Of a DNA stretch of 64,000 bases, positions 1 to 12,275 are shown piece by piece. Under the pieces are notes generated by a model that searched no databases, was not told the DNA's origin, and saw nothing but the letters and a program-made list of their open reading frames with translations. The DNA is from Ascidia mentula (Eukaryota > Chordata > Ascidiacea > Phlebobranchia > Ascidiidae), in NCBI GenBank assembly GCA_947561715.1, contig OX387202.1, positions 9,809,001 to 9,873,000 on the forward strand, read 5' to 3'. Made by a program: the position numbers and the translations under genes. Position 1 is the stretch's first letter. Every line of letters starts with the position of its first letter.

Positions 1-1
1 C

Positions 2-283
2 TTGGCTATTTTAGTCATCTTATCCTTAATTTGGGGTGTCATATTAACGGGTTTTGCAATTAAGCATGTCTGGCTACGCCTATACCCACGTGTAAGACCA
101 ACTATTGCTCATTATCTAGCACGGGCTCGGACAAACTTAAATCCCTTGTATAGGAATGAACCAGGTAACGAACCTGAAGCAGCAGTACAAAACGAGACTG
201 AAAATATTCCTTTGCATGAATTGTACCCTGATTGGCAAAATGTAAATGCCCAGCAAGAACCAACCGCACCTCCTACTGCATAG
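2..283 (+). mobile_element. Envelope-like membrane protein tail (fossil)
   Basis: An open stretch entering from the left edge encodes a hydrophobic segment of about 24 residues (LAILVILSLIWGVILTGF at its start). A basic patch and a polar, proline-rich tail of about 65 residues follow, to a stop. A purine-rich tract follows at about 325-335 and then LTR-like sequence. A single-pass glycoprotein tail followed by a polypurine-like tract and an LTR is the arrangement at the 3' end of envelope-bearing LTR elements. I recognise no specific family. Related but shorter, broken sequence lies in each unit of the array. Confidence 0.35.
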
Positions 284-330
284 GCGCATGGTCCTATCCA
301 TAAAACTAGCAGATCAAATATTTTTTAAAG

Positions 331-812
331 GGTGAAGTTTCCCGCATTGTTATCACCCCCATCACATAGTAATGACCCTTTGTGTATTCGCATGTCATTG
401 CACGTTTGTTGTGACTATTCCTTGTGCACCATTATAACCGAGATAGTCTCTATTAATAACATACCAAATTTGCGAATTATTTCATTTTTTCCGCACCCAC
501 CATTTGCGTTTTATTCGTTCAATCGCATTAACCATCTTTTTAATCGCCCACAGCTGATGTTGTATTCATCACCTGCAAATCTGGGGGGAAGTATTTGTAA
601 CATACGTCACAGAAATCAGTGTTTATATTTCGTAATGTTTCGTGTGCACAAGTTTTGCAAAATCCCATACTGCGACCAATATGATAAACTCATCGAATGT
701 TCTCGAGTAAAGTGATTCATTCAACATCCTGTTTACCACATAAAATGTTCTCCTATGCTTATGTCACATCACACATATGTTCTTGTATTATATTACTTCA
801 AGCGCTGGTTTT
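331..812 (+). mobile_element. LTR-like sequence, partial copy
   Basis: This matches the left part of the LTR-like stretches at 6,185-6,720, 18,911-19,545 and 31,845-32,485. It ends abruptly at about 812, where the sequence continues as the SINE body of the next unit. It is a partial fossil. No start or end repeats can be defined here. Confidence 0.35.
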
Positions 813-890
813 TAAGATCTCGCTCTGACTTGTCGGGAAAAGTGGCTGATCCAGCTTGGCTGCAATGCCTTGGCTGCGAAGCCTGTGAAC
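813..890 (+). repeat. SINE body without its tRNA-like head
   Basis: The sequence from about 820 matches the body that follows the tRNA-like heads at 13,107 and 26,394. The head itself is missing, because the junction with the LTR-like sequence falls inside the element. Confidence 0.7.
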
Positions 891-2768
891 CTTATGATCA
901 GAATATTAGAGCTGTGATCGCCAAATATAAAGGGCCTGCGCAGTGGGGCGATCCCGCCTTGCTATGCGTAAGCATGGCATTACTTCTACACGCTAGTAGC
1001 GTGCTTTATCTTTGTTGTTATTATACACTGAAAGGCGAACAGTCGAACAGTTCTTGGAAGCTAAGGCAGTATTCCAAATTAAACAACATTTGATTAGCAA
1101 AAAAGAGAAAGGATATGATCAATTTTAAAACAGTTATAAAATTGCAGTCCGAATTACCATTCACTGATACTAATGCAAAAATATGCTCTGACAGAAAATA
1201 ACGAACAGCTTGTGCTATGGTGTTCGCATATGAATTCCGTGGGAACGTTACAGCATCCGACAAAACATTACAGCATCCGACATACAACTGTAACCTCGCC
1301 TGGTATAGATCAGGGCAGGGTGGTGCGAACAGCAGAATATTCCGAATTCCCCATTGTTTGATATATGATATCGAAATTTTTTACGTACATTAAAGTGTTT
1401 TAGGGTGGCAAAACGTTGGCAGGAAGCTTATGTTGTTTAAGACAGGGGGCCACATGTGGTGGGTTGCGACCCAATTTTGGCCAGAATGTTCATTTTGTGA
1501 CGCGAAAACAGTGGATATGACGTCGCACTTTGGTTAAATTTTCTTGCGCCTAAAAGAACATTCAATGCGCACATGTTGTCAATATTCAAGTGAGTCCCTT
1601 CGTTATCATATAATCATTTGCGCTGTAAGTCGTTTTGCACATGATCAATTATTACGTTGCAGTTACGTAAGTGTTGAATTCGCCGCAAGCAGAAGTGACC
1701 TCAGGAAAACTGCAAGTGTTACCCTCTTATTTGCGTCGTGAGACATATTACGAATATCATTTGTGGATCGCGCTAAATGTATTCGCGGAGCCCTCGATTA
1801 TGAACCTATCCTATGTCACAGTTAATTCGTTAAGCCTAAGTGAGTTTGCTGAGAGGGTACATGTTTTGTAAACAATCCCCACAAGAGGGGGTGAATCCGT
1901 TGTGGCTCACGTCGACCCATGTGAATTTTGGGGCTTCATGGATTTAATGTTATTGTTTGCTTTGTGACTAAGCTTTTATTGCATTAAATCAGCTGTTTTC
2001 AACCGTGGGTCCGTAGAGCAGTGTTTCCCAACCGGTGGCACGCGATCACATTTCTATAATGTGCGGATATAGTTTGAATTAAAAAATCGTAAGTGGTCCG
2101 CCATGACAAAAGGTTGAAAACCACCAAGTTACAAAAAGACCCCTACCATCCAATGTAATCTCCAAAAAGGGGGTTCGTCTCGCCCAGGCACAATTTTTTC
2201 TCGCTTTCCCACAATTTTTACCGCTCTTCTGTTTACAAACAATCGCCTGTTTGTTCTATAGCGTTTACCCAGCCGAAAGAACATTTAATTTCCGAAGAAT
2301 TGTCTCAGCACTATATGAGACAGGACAATCTACCATATACCTATATGTACACTTTCTATTGGCTGCTTAGAAAATAATCCGAATGAAATGAAGCTTTATT
2401 CTTTATCATTAGGTTTAGTCTAACAGGCTTCGCAGCCCCGGCCTAATTTTTTATATATTTTTTTTTAATTTAACAAGGACAAGCACTTAATCGTTCAGAA
2501 AATCATTATGAGACAATAGTATACAACTAACGTTTGGTACTTTGGTTTGAACTGCGGTATGAGCAAAATGGTATGCTTATATTTCACATATGAAGTTCTA
2601 TTGACCTGCAGGCGAATGTATGTCAGGACCAAATATTGACTTGTCGTGAGTTGCCAACGTTGCTGGTTTTGCAATCCGGCTTACGGCCTTCATAGTGAAG
2701 TGTTGACGATTGAACTGTCATTGTAGTTATTCGAAGTAAAGAAACGGAAGCGCATCAAGCGTTTGAAA
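891..2768. other. Upstream region of enzyme copy 1
   Basis: This holds no gene I can support. There is a short tandem motif (ATTACAGCATCCGAC, twice) near 1,250-1,280. A stretch near 1,445-1,500 (GGGTTGCGACCCAATTT) and one at about 2,010-2,135 resemble non-autonomous hAT elements. The promoter of the enzyme gene should lie in this interval, but I see no clear core element. Sister copies are at 13,280-15,080 and 26,570-28,428. Confidence 0.6.
2012..2135. mobile_element. hAT-like MITE fragment, unit 1
   Basis: The stretch opens with CAGTGTTTCCCAACCGGTGG and ends near GGTTGAAAACCACC, which is roughly its inverse. Such CAGTG-TTCCCAACC termini are typical of short non-autonomous hAT elements. A flanking 8-bp target duplication is not clear, so the ends are approximate. 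The same fragment is in units 2 (about 14,325) and 3 (about 27,680), so it predates the array. Confidence 0.4.
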
Positions 2769-4987
2769 ATGCGCCTCAAGACCATCGACTACCATTGCGG
2801 GGGTTCCCCTATGCGGATCATTACCGGAGGACTACCGAAAATCGAAGGAAGCTGCTTTGAGGAGAGAAAGCAATACGTGCACGAAAACCTGGATTTCATT
2901 CGCAAGTAAGTTGATTGTGCGACTGAAATCTGCATCTTTACAGTGCATTGTAGTAGAAGACATTTGCCAACGTAAAAAAGCTTACCTCATATCACAGGCA
3001 GCTATGTTGGGAACCCCGTGGTTACCGATCCATGACCGTTGTCTTGCCAGTGGCTCACGACTAATCAGTGGCCGACGTCGGTGTGATCTTTTGCGCAGCT
3101 ACCATGTACTTGCCGATGTGCGGAGAGGCGACTATTTGCTTTACAAGGTGGTTTAACTACAATTTAAGTTGTTTAACTACAATTTAACTTAATACAGCCA
3201 ACCCTATATTAAGCACATATATGTTTATTCTTACCAATATACACTGCTAAGGTACTTGCTGGAACACGGTTTGATTAAAGGCACTGAACCGGAAACAAAG
3301 TTGGTCGTCCAATGTCCTCCCGGTCTGGTCACGTGTTACGCAGAATGGACCAATGGGAAAGTTGGAAACATTCGCTTGAACATGGTGCCTTCGTTCGTGC
3401 ACGCAAAAGGTGCATTTTTCAGTCAAATTTCGGGCTCCAAAAAAATCTATGCAACTCTTGCTGCTTTTGTTTTGCAGACCGAAGTTTAAAACTATCGACA
3501 GGTTTGGAAATAAGTGCCAACCTCGTGTACGGCGGTGCATACTACGTGGTGGTTTACCAAGACGAACTCAAAATCGACATTGATAAAAATGAGATCAGCG
3601 CTATGACGTCATTAGGTGATGACGTCACGGAACGAGCAATCGAAGCTTGGGTTAGAACACTGACAACTGAAACGGTGTTTAAAGGACAAATTTTAGGAAA
3701 ATTGTTTGTTTTGTTGATAGAAAGAAGTTCCAGTCAGCGGTACCATTATTGCGGATAGAAATCATACATCGTTTTCGTTTCATTTCATCGTGGTTGGCGA
3801 GTCGATGGTGAGTTTAGGAACAAAACTTTGTTTGCCCTCAAACGAACACTGATTTAATGTTTTCAGTGAGCTGCCTTTTCTTTAAACAAACGTGCTACCA
3901 TCTAATTATTGAACACTGTTTGGCAATAGGATTCTTTTGGATCTAAGCCAAAAGCGCGGTTTCAAATAGTTACTAGAAAAACATATACTGCATAGGGTCA
4001 AAGAGGATGCAAGCGAAATACTCGTGCAATTTTATTTCCAAGGCAAGGTTTAAAAAGAAGACAAATTCCAGGATTTACAAATCCATGTCGGTTACAGGTA
4101 AACCGTGGTTTCTGCGGCTCCGGATCTACTTGTCGAGCAGCTTTCGACTATTTTAGCGGAAAACTAAAACTCGGCGAGACACGTGATTATGGAAGTATTG
4201 TGACAAAACAATGGTGAGAGAAATAACCACAATTGTTTAAAAAGCGTCTGTCTTCCAATGATTATGTTGAATATTCTCAGGCCCTACAATAAATGGGTCC
4301 ATATACCAGTTTAGATGGGCCCTGAATAGCAAAATACGGGCCCAAAAACTGTTGACTAGGGAATATAGCTGACTTTCACAAAAAATGTTATGATTTTATT
4401 TCCAAAAGAATTTCTCGAACAGGTACTTCTCTCCCTCATGGGCCCTTGTGTATACGGATAATGGCATAGGAATTTATGTGGAAACGTTTAATATGCATAT
4501 CAATGTTTACAGCATTTAGGACAGCCTTTTAATTAGATTGTTGAAGCTACAAACAATTCGATGAACAGTGTTTCCATATTGCCATGTTACAATGAAAAAA
4601 TTATCGTCTGTTAAAGACGGGGATTTTCTTGATTGCTCGAAATTACCTGTTCGAAAATTTTTTTTCCATACAGTGTACAAGCGAGTGTACAACGTCATTA
4701 GTGTTGTCTAATTTTTGCTGTAGCAAGCAAAAAAAAAGCACTTCGAAAAATCGTATCATGTATCATAAAAAAAATACTTTCCGTACAGGAATGTGAAACA
4801 TTTCATATTATCAACAACTAAATGTGCATTTTTCGTATGCAGTGCAACTGTATCAGCAGTTAAAGCAACTAAGGTTGGCAAAAAAGATGCGGTGATCATT
4901 GAAATCAAAAACAAAGCTTATAGAACCGGATGTCACGAGTTTGAATTTGAAGAAGAAGACCCCCTTCGAAAGGGTTTTCTTGTATAA
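2769..4987 (+). pseudogene. Proline racemase-family enzyme, unit 1 copy
   Basis: This has the same exon structure as the open copies in units 2 and 3: 2,769-2,905, 2,998-3,147, 3,252-3,409, 3,478-3,674, 3,721-3,807, 4,098-4,213 and a last exon at 4,843-4,987. Exon 2 carries a TAA at 3,062-3,064 where the sister copies have CAA (Gln), so the reading stops upstream of the first catalytic cysteine. Elsewhere it differs little from the sisters. It is most simply a recent pseudogene, unless the base is a sequencing error or is read through. The end of the fourth exon is less certain than the others, and a short exon before the last one was not placed. Confidence 0.8.
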
Positions 4988-6184
4988 AACACCATGAACA
5001 ATCGCAATGCCGCCTAAATTTGCTTTTTTTCAAGCTATGTTAAAATATTCGTATTATTGATCAGTATTTTAATTAAACCGTAGACTTCCTCATGCTAAGT
5101 TATCGTAAACCGCAATGAAATAATTGTTTTCGCATTTTGTCGATAGCCTGTTTAAAGCATGTTGATTTTTTTGCTAACTCTGCTGATTGGCTTGTTTGAT
5201 TTTTTCGGTTCTCGGTCGAATTGCATATTGTTGAAAAAAAAACATTTACTACCTGGCCAAATATCTGACAACTATTTTACCTTAAAGACATGCATTTTAT
5301 CTTTTCAGCCTGAAGCTGGAATATTATCGTTGCGTAGAAAAAAACAAGTTCAACACCACAAAAGTTAACTTACCTTAACAAATTCACATTTTTACACCTT
5401 TTCACACTCAGCAGCAAGTGCCAAACGCCAATCCAAATGCTCTGAATAACAAAGTGTTTCAGGCATTTCACGCAACACTCCACGCCTTCTGCCACGCAAA
5501 GATCTAACAATTAAGGCAACGATTGTTGCATCACAGAAAGCGCTCTGTTGTAAATAAGCGCGAGCTGTACTCTAACGGAGAATTACACTCAAAGGTACAG
5601 TTTGTAGAGCACTACCAACCTAATAGGATTTTTCACTTTAAAATAGAAGGAAAATCCTATCGGTTTATTAAATATACAATGTCCCACGTTGATCGAATAT
5701 CAACCAATTATCCTCGCAACTGCTTCCTATAAATATGTCGATTAAGTAAGATAACTTTTTAGAAGCTTCAAACATTCTATAGAATGTTCTTATAGGAACC
5801 CCTAATTACCCGCTTAGAGATCTCGACTCCATTCTCGCGTCACTGGCACAGAGCAAACCGCAGAATGAACGCTTAGACTCGTATTTTGGAGGCAAAGAAC
5901 TTCTCCAAAACGTCGGATGTGGCAAACTTGCGCATCTCAAGCAGCATCCATTCAGTACTTAAACAAACGTTATTAATGACACTCTCCTCTATAACAGACC
6001 CATTTTGGAGCAGTATCTTGGATATTTAAGTCATTTTATCCTTAATTTGGGGTGTCATATTAACGGGTTTTGCACTTAAGCATGTCTGGCTACGCCTATA
6101 CCCACGTGTAAGACCAACTATTGCTCATTATCCAGCACGGGCTCGGACAAACTTAAATATCCATAAAACTAGCAGATCAAATAT
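4988..6184 (+). mobile_element. Unassigned stretch with envelope-like remnant, unit 1
   Basis: Downstream of the enzyme, from about 5,480 to 6,175, come short open stretches and then sequence homologous to the membrane-protein tail at 2-283. It is broken and I recognise no enzyme domain in it. It leads into the LTR-like segment, as at the left edge. Sister copies are at about 17,740-18,890 (interrupted by a MITE) and 31,110-31,830. I treat it as a fossil of an LTR-type element, with low confidence in the family. Confidence 0.3.
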
Positions 6185-6720
6185 CTTTTTAAAGGGTGAA
6201 GTTTCACGCACTGTTATCAGCCCCATGACATAGTAATGACCCTTTGTGTATTCGCATGTCATTGCACGTTTGAAGTATTTGTAACATACGTCACAGAAAT
6301 CAGTGTTTATATTTCGTAATATTTCGTGTGTACAAGTTTTGCAAAATCCCATACTGCGAACCATATGATAAACTCATCGAATGTTCTCGAGTTAAGTGAT
6401 TCATTCAACATCCTGTTTACCACATATAATGTTCTCCTATGCTTATGTCACATCACACCTATGTTCTTGTATTATATTACTGCAAGCGCCTCATCATATC
6501 ACGTGACATTATTGACCAATCAGCGCTCAGTATGGAGAGCTGTAAAAAGCCCCGTGTGCCTGTAAATTCATTCCATTCGATTCTACTTGTTCTATCGTAT
6601 TACTGTTACACTGCTATTATTACTGAGACTCTACAAGCTATTCGCCGGCTTGGGATTTATTCCCATAGCCTGATAATAAACTGTTTATTCAGATACAACG
6701 GTTTGCTGGTGAGGTTCAAA
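6185..6720 (+). mobile_element. LTR-like segment, unit 1
   Basis: A stretch with a CCAAT-type box (GACCAATCAG, near 6,515), a TATA-like run (GTAAAAAGCC, near 6,542) and AATAAA near 6,675, in promoter-to-polyadenylation order, follows envelope-like remnant and a purine-rich tract. This is the layout of an LTR. Exact ends and a primer-binding site are not clear. It is old enough to be shared by all units of the array. Confidence 0.35.
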
Positions 6721-7195
6721 CCTTACACGCACAACACATCGCACTATGCTTTTGTTTTTTATCTGTTTCTTGCACTCACGTTTTATCAAACTTCCCTTTG
6801 TGTTTATTTTCTATGTTTACCACATCCCGTAACGCTCCATTGGTTCACCTGCAAGTTGTTGATTGGTTGATTGGCCGGTGCAAGGAGTGCAGTGTGCATG
6901 ACCAGTAGTCTTGAGATGGGCGTCGTGTTATACGGTTGTTTTTAGTGTCGCCAAACAAGCAAGTACTATTGAAGGGTTTATTGGCGTTTACTGGTATTGT
7001 ATGTACGTACGTTTTATCGCATTAGTTCGTTTATTAAAGTGCATGAGACACGTAAAAATGTTAACAATGAAACTAAGAGATGTTTATAACTTAAAAATAC
7101 ATAAACTTTTAAAAACACGACAGAGACAAACCCTTAATTTAGCATTGTCATTTTGTCCACTCACAGCAAAAAATAGAAGTAGGTTAATTAAATTT

Positions 7196-7850
7196 TGAGG
7201 CTGGCAAAGACCGCCGAGAAAAACCGACCAAATTATCTGATGATGCAACACGACACTGTTATTCTGTCATAGTACCACTTTTTGTCCGACAGTAGCGTTG
7301 CCTTCTAGTTCGCGTCGTGAATGATTTATTTAATTCTCCACAACCAACTACTAATATATTTTTCGCTATATAGTTGTAACTACAAATGTTGGAATCATCA
7401 AACTAAAGTCAACACAAAGGTGAGGTTAAAGTTGTGACATCACACCCAAAATGACGTCATGTAATGTCACTGAGCAAAGAAACGCACTATCCCTGTCTTT
7501 TCGAAGTACAGAGTAGTGTCGTTGTTTCTGCAATAACCTTTGTTCTTCCGATAATCCGGTACGAATAAGCGTTTGGTTTGTGACGTCACATTGACATATT
7601 TTTGTGTGATGTAAAACCTTGTCCCGACCTTTGAGGTAACGTAATCTGTGGATTCTGCTATGTTTGAAAATATTCGATATCTGCAATATAAGGCGCCAAA
7701 TAAAGTTTACGACTTTTGGTCGCCGCTACGTTTTGTGCAGTACATTTTTTAGTTGGCGTAGAACCGGATATATGTGTACCTTTAGTTTTACGGAAAGTTG
7801 CCATGACCGTGTGGTATGCACTTTAAAGTCAGGCGCCGATTTAGTGAAAC
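7196..7850 (+). repeat. Dispersed repeat rich in TGACGTCA-type motifs, unit 1
   Basis: The same sequence occurs at 20,388-21,125 and 32,948-33,690 in the array, and in inverted orientation outside it at about 49,610-50,405, so it is a dispersed repeat and not only part of the tandem unit. It contains several CRE-like palindromes (ATGACGTCAT, GTGACGTCAC). No coding domain is seen. This copy lacks about 80 bp present in units 2 and 3 near 7,695. Confidence 0.7.
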
Positions 7851-8708
7851 CAGTGTGAGGTATTTTGGCTTTAGTAGTGAGCCGTTATTGCAGGGTCCTG
7901 GCCTTTTCTGAATTAGGCAGGCAGCGTTGGGTTTGCCGAAAAAATTCCGTGACCTATTGAACACACCCCAGAGGCTGACATAGAAATCACACGCCAACAC
8001 TAGAGCCGATAAAGAGCTTTGTCGTAAGTAAGCAAAAAAATAGCACGGGCGCCGACAAAACCATAAGGGTTATCGAGTCAGGCGTCTTTCGTGTAAAATT
8101 CTTACAACTTGTTTACGCCTGTCATAATATCGACTAACTGGAAAAACTAAGGTGTTGTTTTTCCAGTAATTAATATTTTGACTCGCGTAACGTACATTAC
8201 ATCAAACGTTTAAAAATAAATTTCTTCGTGAAGGCGACCGTTTCTGCATGTTGTCACGATGACATCAGGCAAGCGGTGACGTGATCAACGAACCATCTTG
8301 TGAGTGTCGATCACTCGTTAGTGGATTTCCACCCAATAACATGTTTTGTCTGTCAACTCGTTTCCTTTTGGAAAATTTCAGGCCATATACTCGTTTAACG
8401 ATGTATAACAGGGCTGGTCGACTTGTCAGCGAATACTGGATCGACAAGAAACCTATCCATCATTACATTTTTGATTTGGGTCGAGTTTTGGAAAGTATTT
8501 TTTTTTCAATTTTGTTACGACACTGAAATGTTACGTTGTATATCATTTTGGACATGTTAGAGCCATGTGTTAGAAAACAAATAAAAACAAAACTGAAATG
8601 GTGAGCACAATGTCCCCTACCACTGCATCTACACAAGTGCAAACTTCACAGTCCTTCTAATACCGGAGGCAGAAAGATAAGATAGTGCGAATTACGTGAG
8701 CACGCAAA
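7851..8708. other. Gene-free stretch, unit 1
   Basis: I find no supported gene or RNA here. Short open frames on both strands lack recognisable domains. The sister stretches in units 2 and 3 are at about 21,126-21,968 and 33,691-34,580; the unit 3 version is clearly more diverged. Confidence 0.5.
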
Positions 8709-10240
8709 ATATTAACGACCCGCAGCACGAACGCACGACGTCATTACACAACATCAAAAACAATGATAAAGGATGTACTCCATCAATAAAACACACCAAA
8801 CAAAACAGGAAGCGAATTCAGGGGTGAATTATTTTTTGGATGTTTGGACGGTTCAGCCACATGGCTTTGCACACATCCAGCCTTTTAGCGTTTGGCTGTT
8901 CCACAAATACTACCGAAAAACAACATAAAAATGCTTAGGCGCGTTCCTACCGGTGGGTGCGCGTTTACAAAATGGTAGCGCAGAGCCGTCTTATCGTTGT
9001 TTCACAACTTGCCTTTGGGTAAATTTCAATCTGCCCGGTGATGTGTCTATCTTGTTGGAAATTTATATCTCTATCGCGAACATAGCTCTTCACTATGTTG
9101 TGCTATCAGTGGAAAAGTCACTGAATACTGCACACAACTTTAAGAAGTATAATGACGATATCATTTGGGTTTCCACGGGGGTGGAATTGACCAGAAACTC
9201 ACGCGTCAATCTTTTAAAAGCATTCTTAACTATGGGCCTTTAAACTGTTTTTCGAAAAATGCGTACCAAGGATGATAAAACTACTTCGGAGTTTTCGGAT
9301 GTGTGGCAAGTGGCGTGCAGCGAATCAAAATTTGAGTTTGTAACCATAGACTTCATCAAAGATACAACAAAAGAACGCTGTTTACTCCGCCCAACGTCAT
9401 ACCACCCTAGACATGTTTACAAGTCGATTGTCCTCAGTGAAGCATGCCGCATGCGCCTCCTCAACAAAAGACAGGACCACTACTTTTAAAGACTTAAATC
9501 ACTTGAGGACAAATGCCGGAAATCGGGCTTCTCCAAGAAAACCATTGATACGAGTATCGCAGAGGCACGAACGTGGTCAACACACTTCCAAAACTCGACC
9601 CCCCTCCTTGGTTAAATTTTAGCAAATTACCGGAAGCTGGCGCTACAGACGGTCTGCAACGACCCTCCTGGTATACCCTTGTAGCTGCGCATTGTGCGGA
9701 CACAATGGTAACCATATATGTATCCATGGTTAACGAAACGTCAACATATCCAACAAAAGCAGGCAAACAATAAAAGATGCAAAAATCTAACGTGTGCAAT
9801 TTTCGGCATTTATGTTGCGACCTGCACAGCTTGTCATGAACAATACGTTGGCCAAACAAAACATACACTTTCAACAACATGGGCATAACACCAACATATT
9901 GTATTTAGTCAAAGGCAAGTTGGGAGGCAACGGCAAGACGACTCTGCGCCACCATTTTGCAAACGCGCAACCACCGGTAGGAACGCGCCTAAGCATTTCA
10001 AGTTGTTTTTCGGTGGTATTTGTGGTACAGCCAATGGCCAAAAGGCTGGATGTATGCGAAGCCATGTGGTTAAACCGCACCCAAGCCTTAATAAACATCC
10101 AAATAATTCTCCCCCGAATTCGTTAGTATATTGCTGGCAGTTTTGTTTGGTGTTGTGTTTCATGGATGGAGTACATCTTTTACCACTGTTTTTAATGTTG
10201 TTTAATGACGTCGTGCATTCGTGCTGCGGGTCGTTATTAT
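8709..10240 (+). mobile_element. Penelope-like element remnant with inverted arms, unit 1
   Basis: The centre encodes the C-terminal part of a PLE polyprotein: a segment with HPRHVYKSIVLSEACRMR (thumb/linker region of PLE reverse transcriptases), a basic linker (PHSLGKILANYREL in the sister copies), and near 9,800 a GIY-YIG endonuclease segment (YVATCTACHEQYVGQT type). The fingers and palm are absent. The core is flanked by arms of about 310-330 bp (8,709-9,021 and 9,910-10,240) that are inverted copies of each other. PLEs are known to carry terminal repeats in direct or inverted order. The coding core is decayed. Confidence 0.8.
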
Positions 10241-10867
10241 TTTTTCGTAAACAAAGTACTATACTGTATTGTTGTATTTAATCACCCTAAAGCCTGTTTT
10301 TTATCAACAGCAGGTGACTTGTGTTTGTTTGATTTCTGCTAATCTCGTAATAGTGTTTTATTTGTCTTCTGTATCAATTTTCAGTTACCACATTTCCTAC
10401 ATTTCTCACGAATACAAAAAACTTGACGAGAATATGGTGGTTTACAGGAAAAAGAGATTTGTGCGTTTTAGACAGACCGCCATACAGTGTTTATTTATTT
10501 TAACTTGTGTGGCAGACAGGCGCCCTTACTATAGTGTTACACCGCTGCTGCAACAAAAAGCTCACACATTACGGCTTGTAGTTGCTTCTATATGTTGCCT
10601 GATGGTTGGCAACCCCTGGGCCTGATTTGCCTGCTACATCTTTCGTAATATACTGGAATTAATTGTTTTCACAGTGTTTTTTTCTCTGTTACAAAACAAT
10701 GTAAGTTACATACAAGTCACTAGTAGTATTACCAAAAAAATGATAAAATATTTACAAATTCGGGGAAAGTTATTTTACAGTATAGTAACTAAACCAAATC
10801 ACAAGAACAGACAACATTGGATTGGAATAAAAGTTTGCAACATTTGTTAAGTATGGCGTTTGCTAAA
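10241..10867. other. Stretch between PLE remnant and receptor copy 1
   Basis: No gene is supported. The stretch is conserved in all units (23,581-24,195 and 36,173-36,796) and forms the DNA downstream of the minus-strand receptor, so its right part should hold that gene's 3' UTR in unit 3. Confidence 0.5.
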
Positions 10868-12068
10868 TCATTCAACAATCTCAATTACTCGATCACTATC
10901 CTGCTCAGCACGGGGGTTGTATCTAACGCTTAATTCAGACGAACGACTCCTTGATGTACGTGATGACAATATTTAGGAAACGAGCCATTCTTTTATCTTC
11001 GACAATAGCTCCTCTAATGATTTGGAGTAGAGCAAGGGGATTGTTGGCGCTGTTGATTGGAAGCAACATACAAGCACTCAGCACATAAGAATCTCCCGGC
11101 ATCTTCATTCCTCCAAAACTCAAAAATCCCATGAAACAAATTGGAAACCAGCAACAAAAGTCGGTCAAAATCAACCTGGTGATTCTCTTCTGCATCTGGG
11201 AGCTGACGTCAGTTCTTCTGGTGCCTGTCATGCGGTTGCTTCGCTTGTAAACAAGAAAATTAGCAACCACCATGTAGATAAACATGAGGAAGTTAAGTGT
11301 AATGAGGAATGTTGAATATTCCCAAGCAAACTCATTGGTTGTTGCAAACAAATGTGGCATACAGACGCTCGTTCCACCATAATATCCAAACTCTCTTTTG
11401 ATAGAATTACGTGGAAAAGTGTTTTCAATTGTAAGCTTAACATCGTACCAAGACTCTGGCTCTGATGCCGGAATTCTTTCTGCAAGTAACACCATGTTTT
11501 CTCTTGACACGAAATCTGTTTCATAAAAGTTGTTTGGAAACCAAACATCAGTAACAAAGTACTCAGAAATTGGGTGAAGCAAAGGAACGGTTGCCAACAA
11601 AATAGCTAATATCCAACAAGACAATTCAGCAATTAAAGTTTTAGTGACACCGACATATCGCACGTGGAAAGGTCTTTAGGCCGATAGCAGGCGAAATGTT
11701 GTCATAGCTGTCGTTGTGAGTACTGATGCTTCTGATGATACCAGTTCAAGTGCCCCAAGTCCTGAACACAAGCTACTTGATCTCCATTCCTTATCAAATA
11801 AACAATAAGATCCAGAATATATGTTAGCTTGTATTATGATTGCCAGTAGATAAACTCCCATGAGAAGGTCAGAAACGCATAGATTAAGAACAAAAACGCT
11901 TGTATTAATATACAAATTGTTATATTTATTGACTTTAATCAAATCAAGTGTGGTTGTAACAAATACAAATGAATTCCCTCCCATTGTTAAGATGCCTGTC
12001 ACCCAGAAGATACCTCGATAAACTGGGTTGGCGATCATTTCGTTGACATCTGCAAAAGCGTTTTCTAT
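10868..12068 (-). pseudogene. 7TM half of LDLa receptor, broken copy 1
   Basis: This is homologous to residues from about 847 to the end of the intact receptor at 36,797-40,613. It starts near 12,060 at the AFADVNEM segment and holds TM1-TM7, including LNLCVSDLLMGVYLL (TM2) and the TM7 region. It has no LDLa modules and no signal peptide exon. Tyr in the TM3-side SAYRPF segment is a stop codon, and the TM7 NPLLY segment is frameshifted. Upstream DNA is the SINE-bearing unit edge, so the original promoter is gone. It is a duplication-derived pseudogene. Confidence 0.9.
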
Positions 12069-12120
12069 AACACAACCTTATACGGATAACGCAGAAGAAA
12101 TACCTTCTTTTTGCAGAGCA

Positions 12121-12275
12121 AAGCAGGATACCCCGTGAAACCACGGGAGTTGATTAGCCCAGGTTCGTGAGTAAAAACCTCACCGAGAGCTTGATCTCGC
12201 ACTCGCACCGACTTGTTGGGAAAAATGGTTGATCCAGCTTGGCTGAAATGCCTTACCTGCGAAGCCTGAGAACCT
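12121..12275 (+). repeat. Decayed tRNA-derived SINE, unit 1/2 edge
   Basis: This shares the T-arm-like part, the junction TTGATCTCGC and the body (TTGTTGGGAAAAATGG, then GATCCAGCTTGGCTG) with the fuller SINE at 13,091-13,275. Most of the D-arm half is deleted. An equal remnant lies at about 25,415-25,570. Each unit therefore holds two members of the same SINE family, about 1 kb apart. Confidence 0.75.

Noticed and set aside
2857-3156. Continuous 99-codon frame across exon 2 of the enzyme
   Set aside because: The frame that matches the protein family uses the splice acceptor at 2,997 and a different phase; this frame is a shadow.
6685-6720. Primer-binding site after the LTR-like segment (TGGTGAGGTTCAAACC)
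   Set aside because: It begins with TGG but does not fit the complement of a normal tRNA 3' end with a seven-base acceptor.
6439-6870. 143-codon open frame conserved in all three units
   Set aside because: It lies across the LTR-like promoter and polyadenylation region, has no domain, and its conservation is explained by the array duplication.
9494-10163. Minus-strand open frames around the PLE remnants as genes
   Set aside because: They arise from the inverted arms and the complement of PLE coding sequence, and they differ between units.
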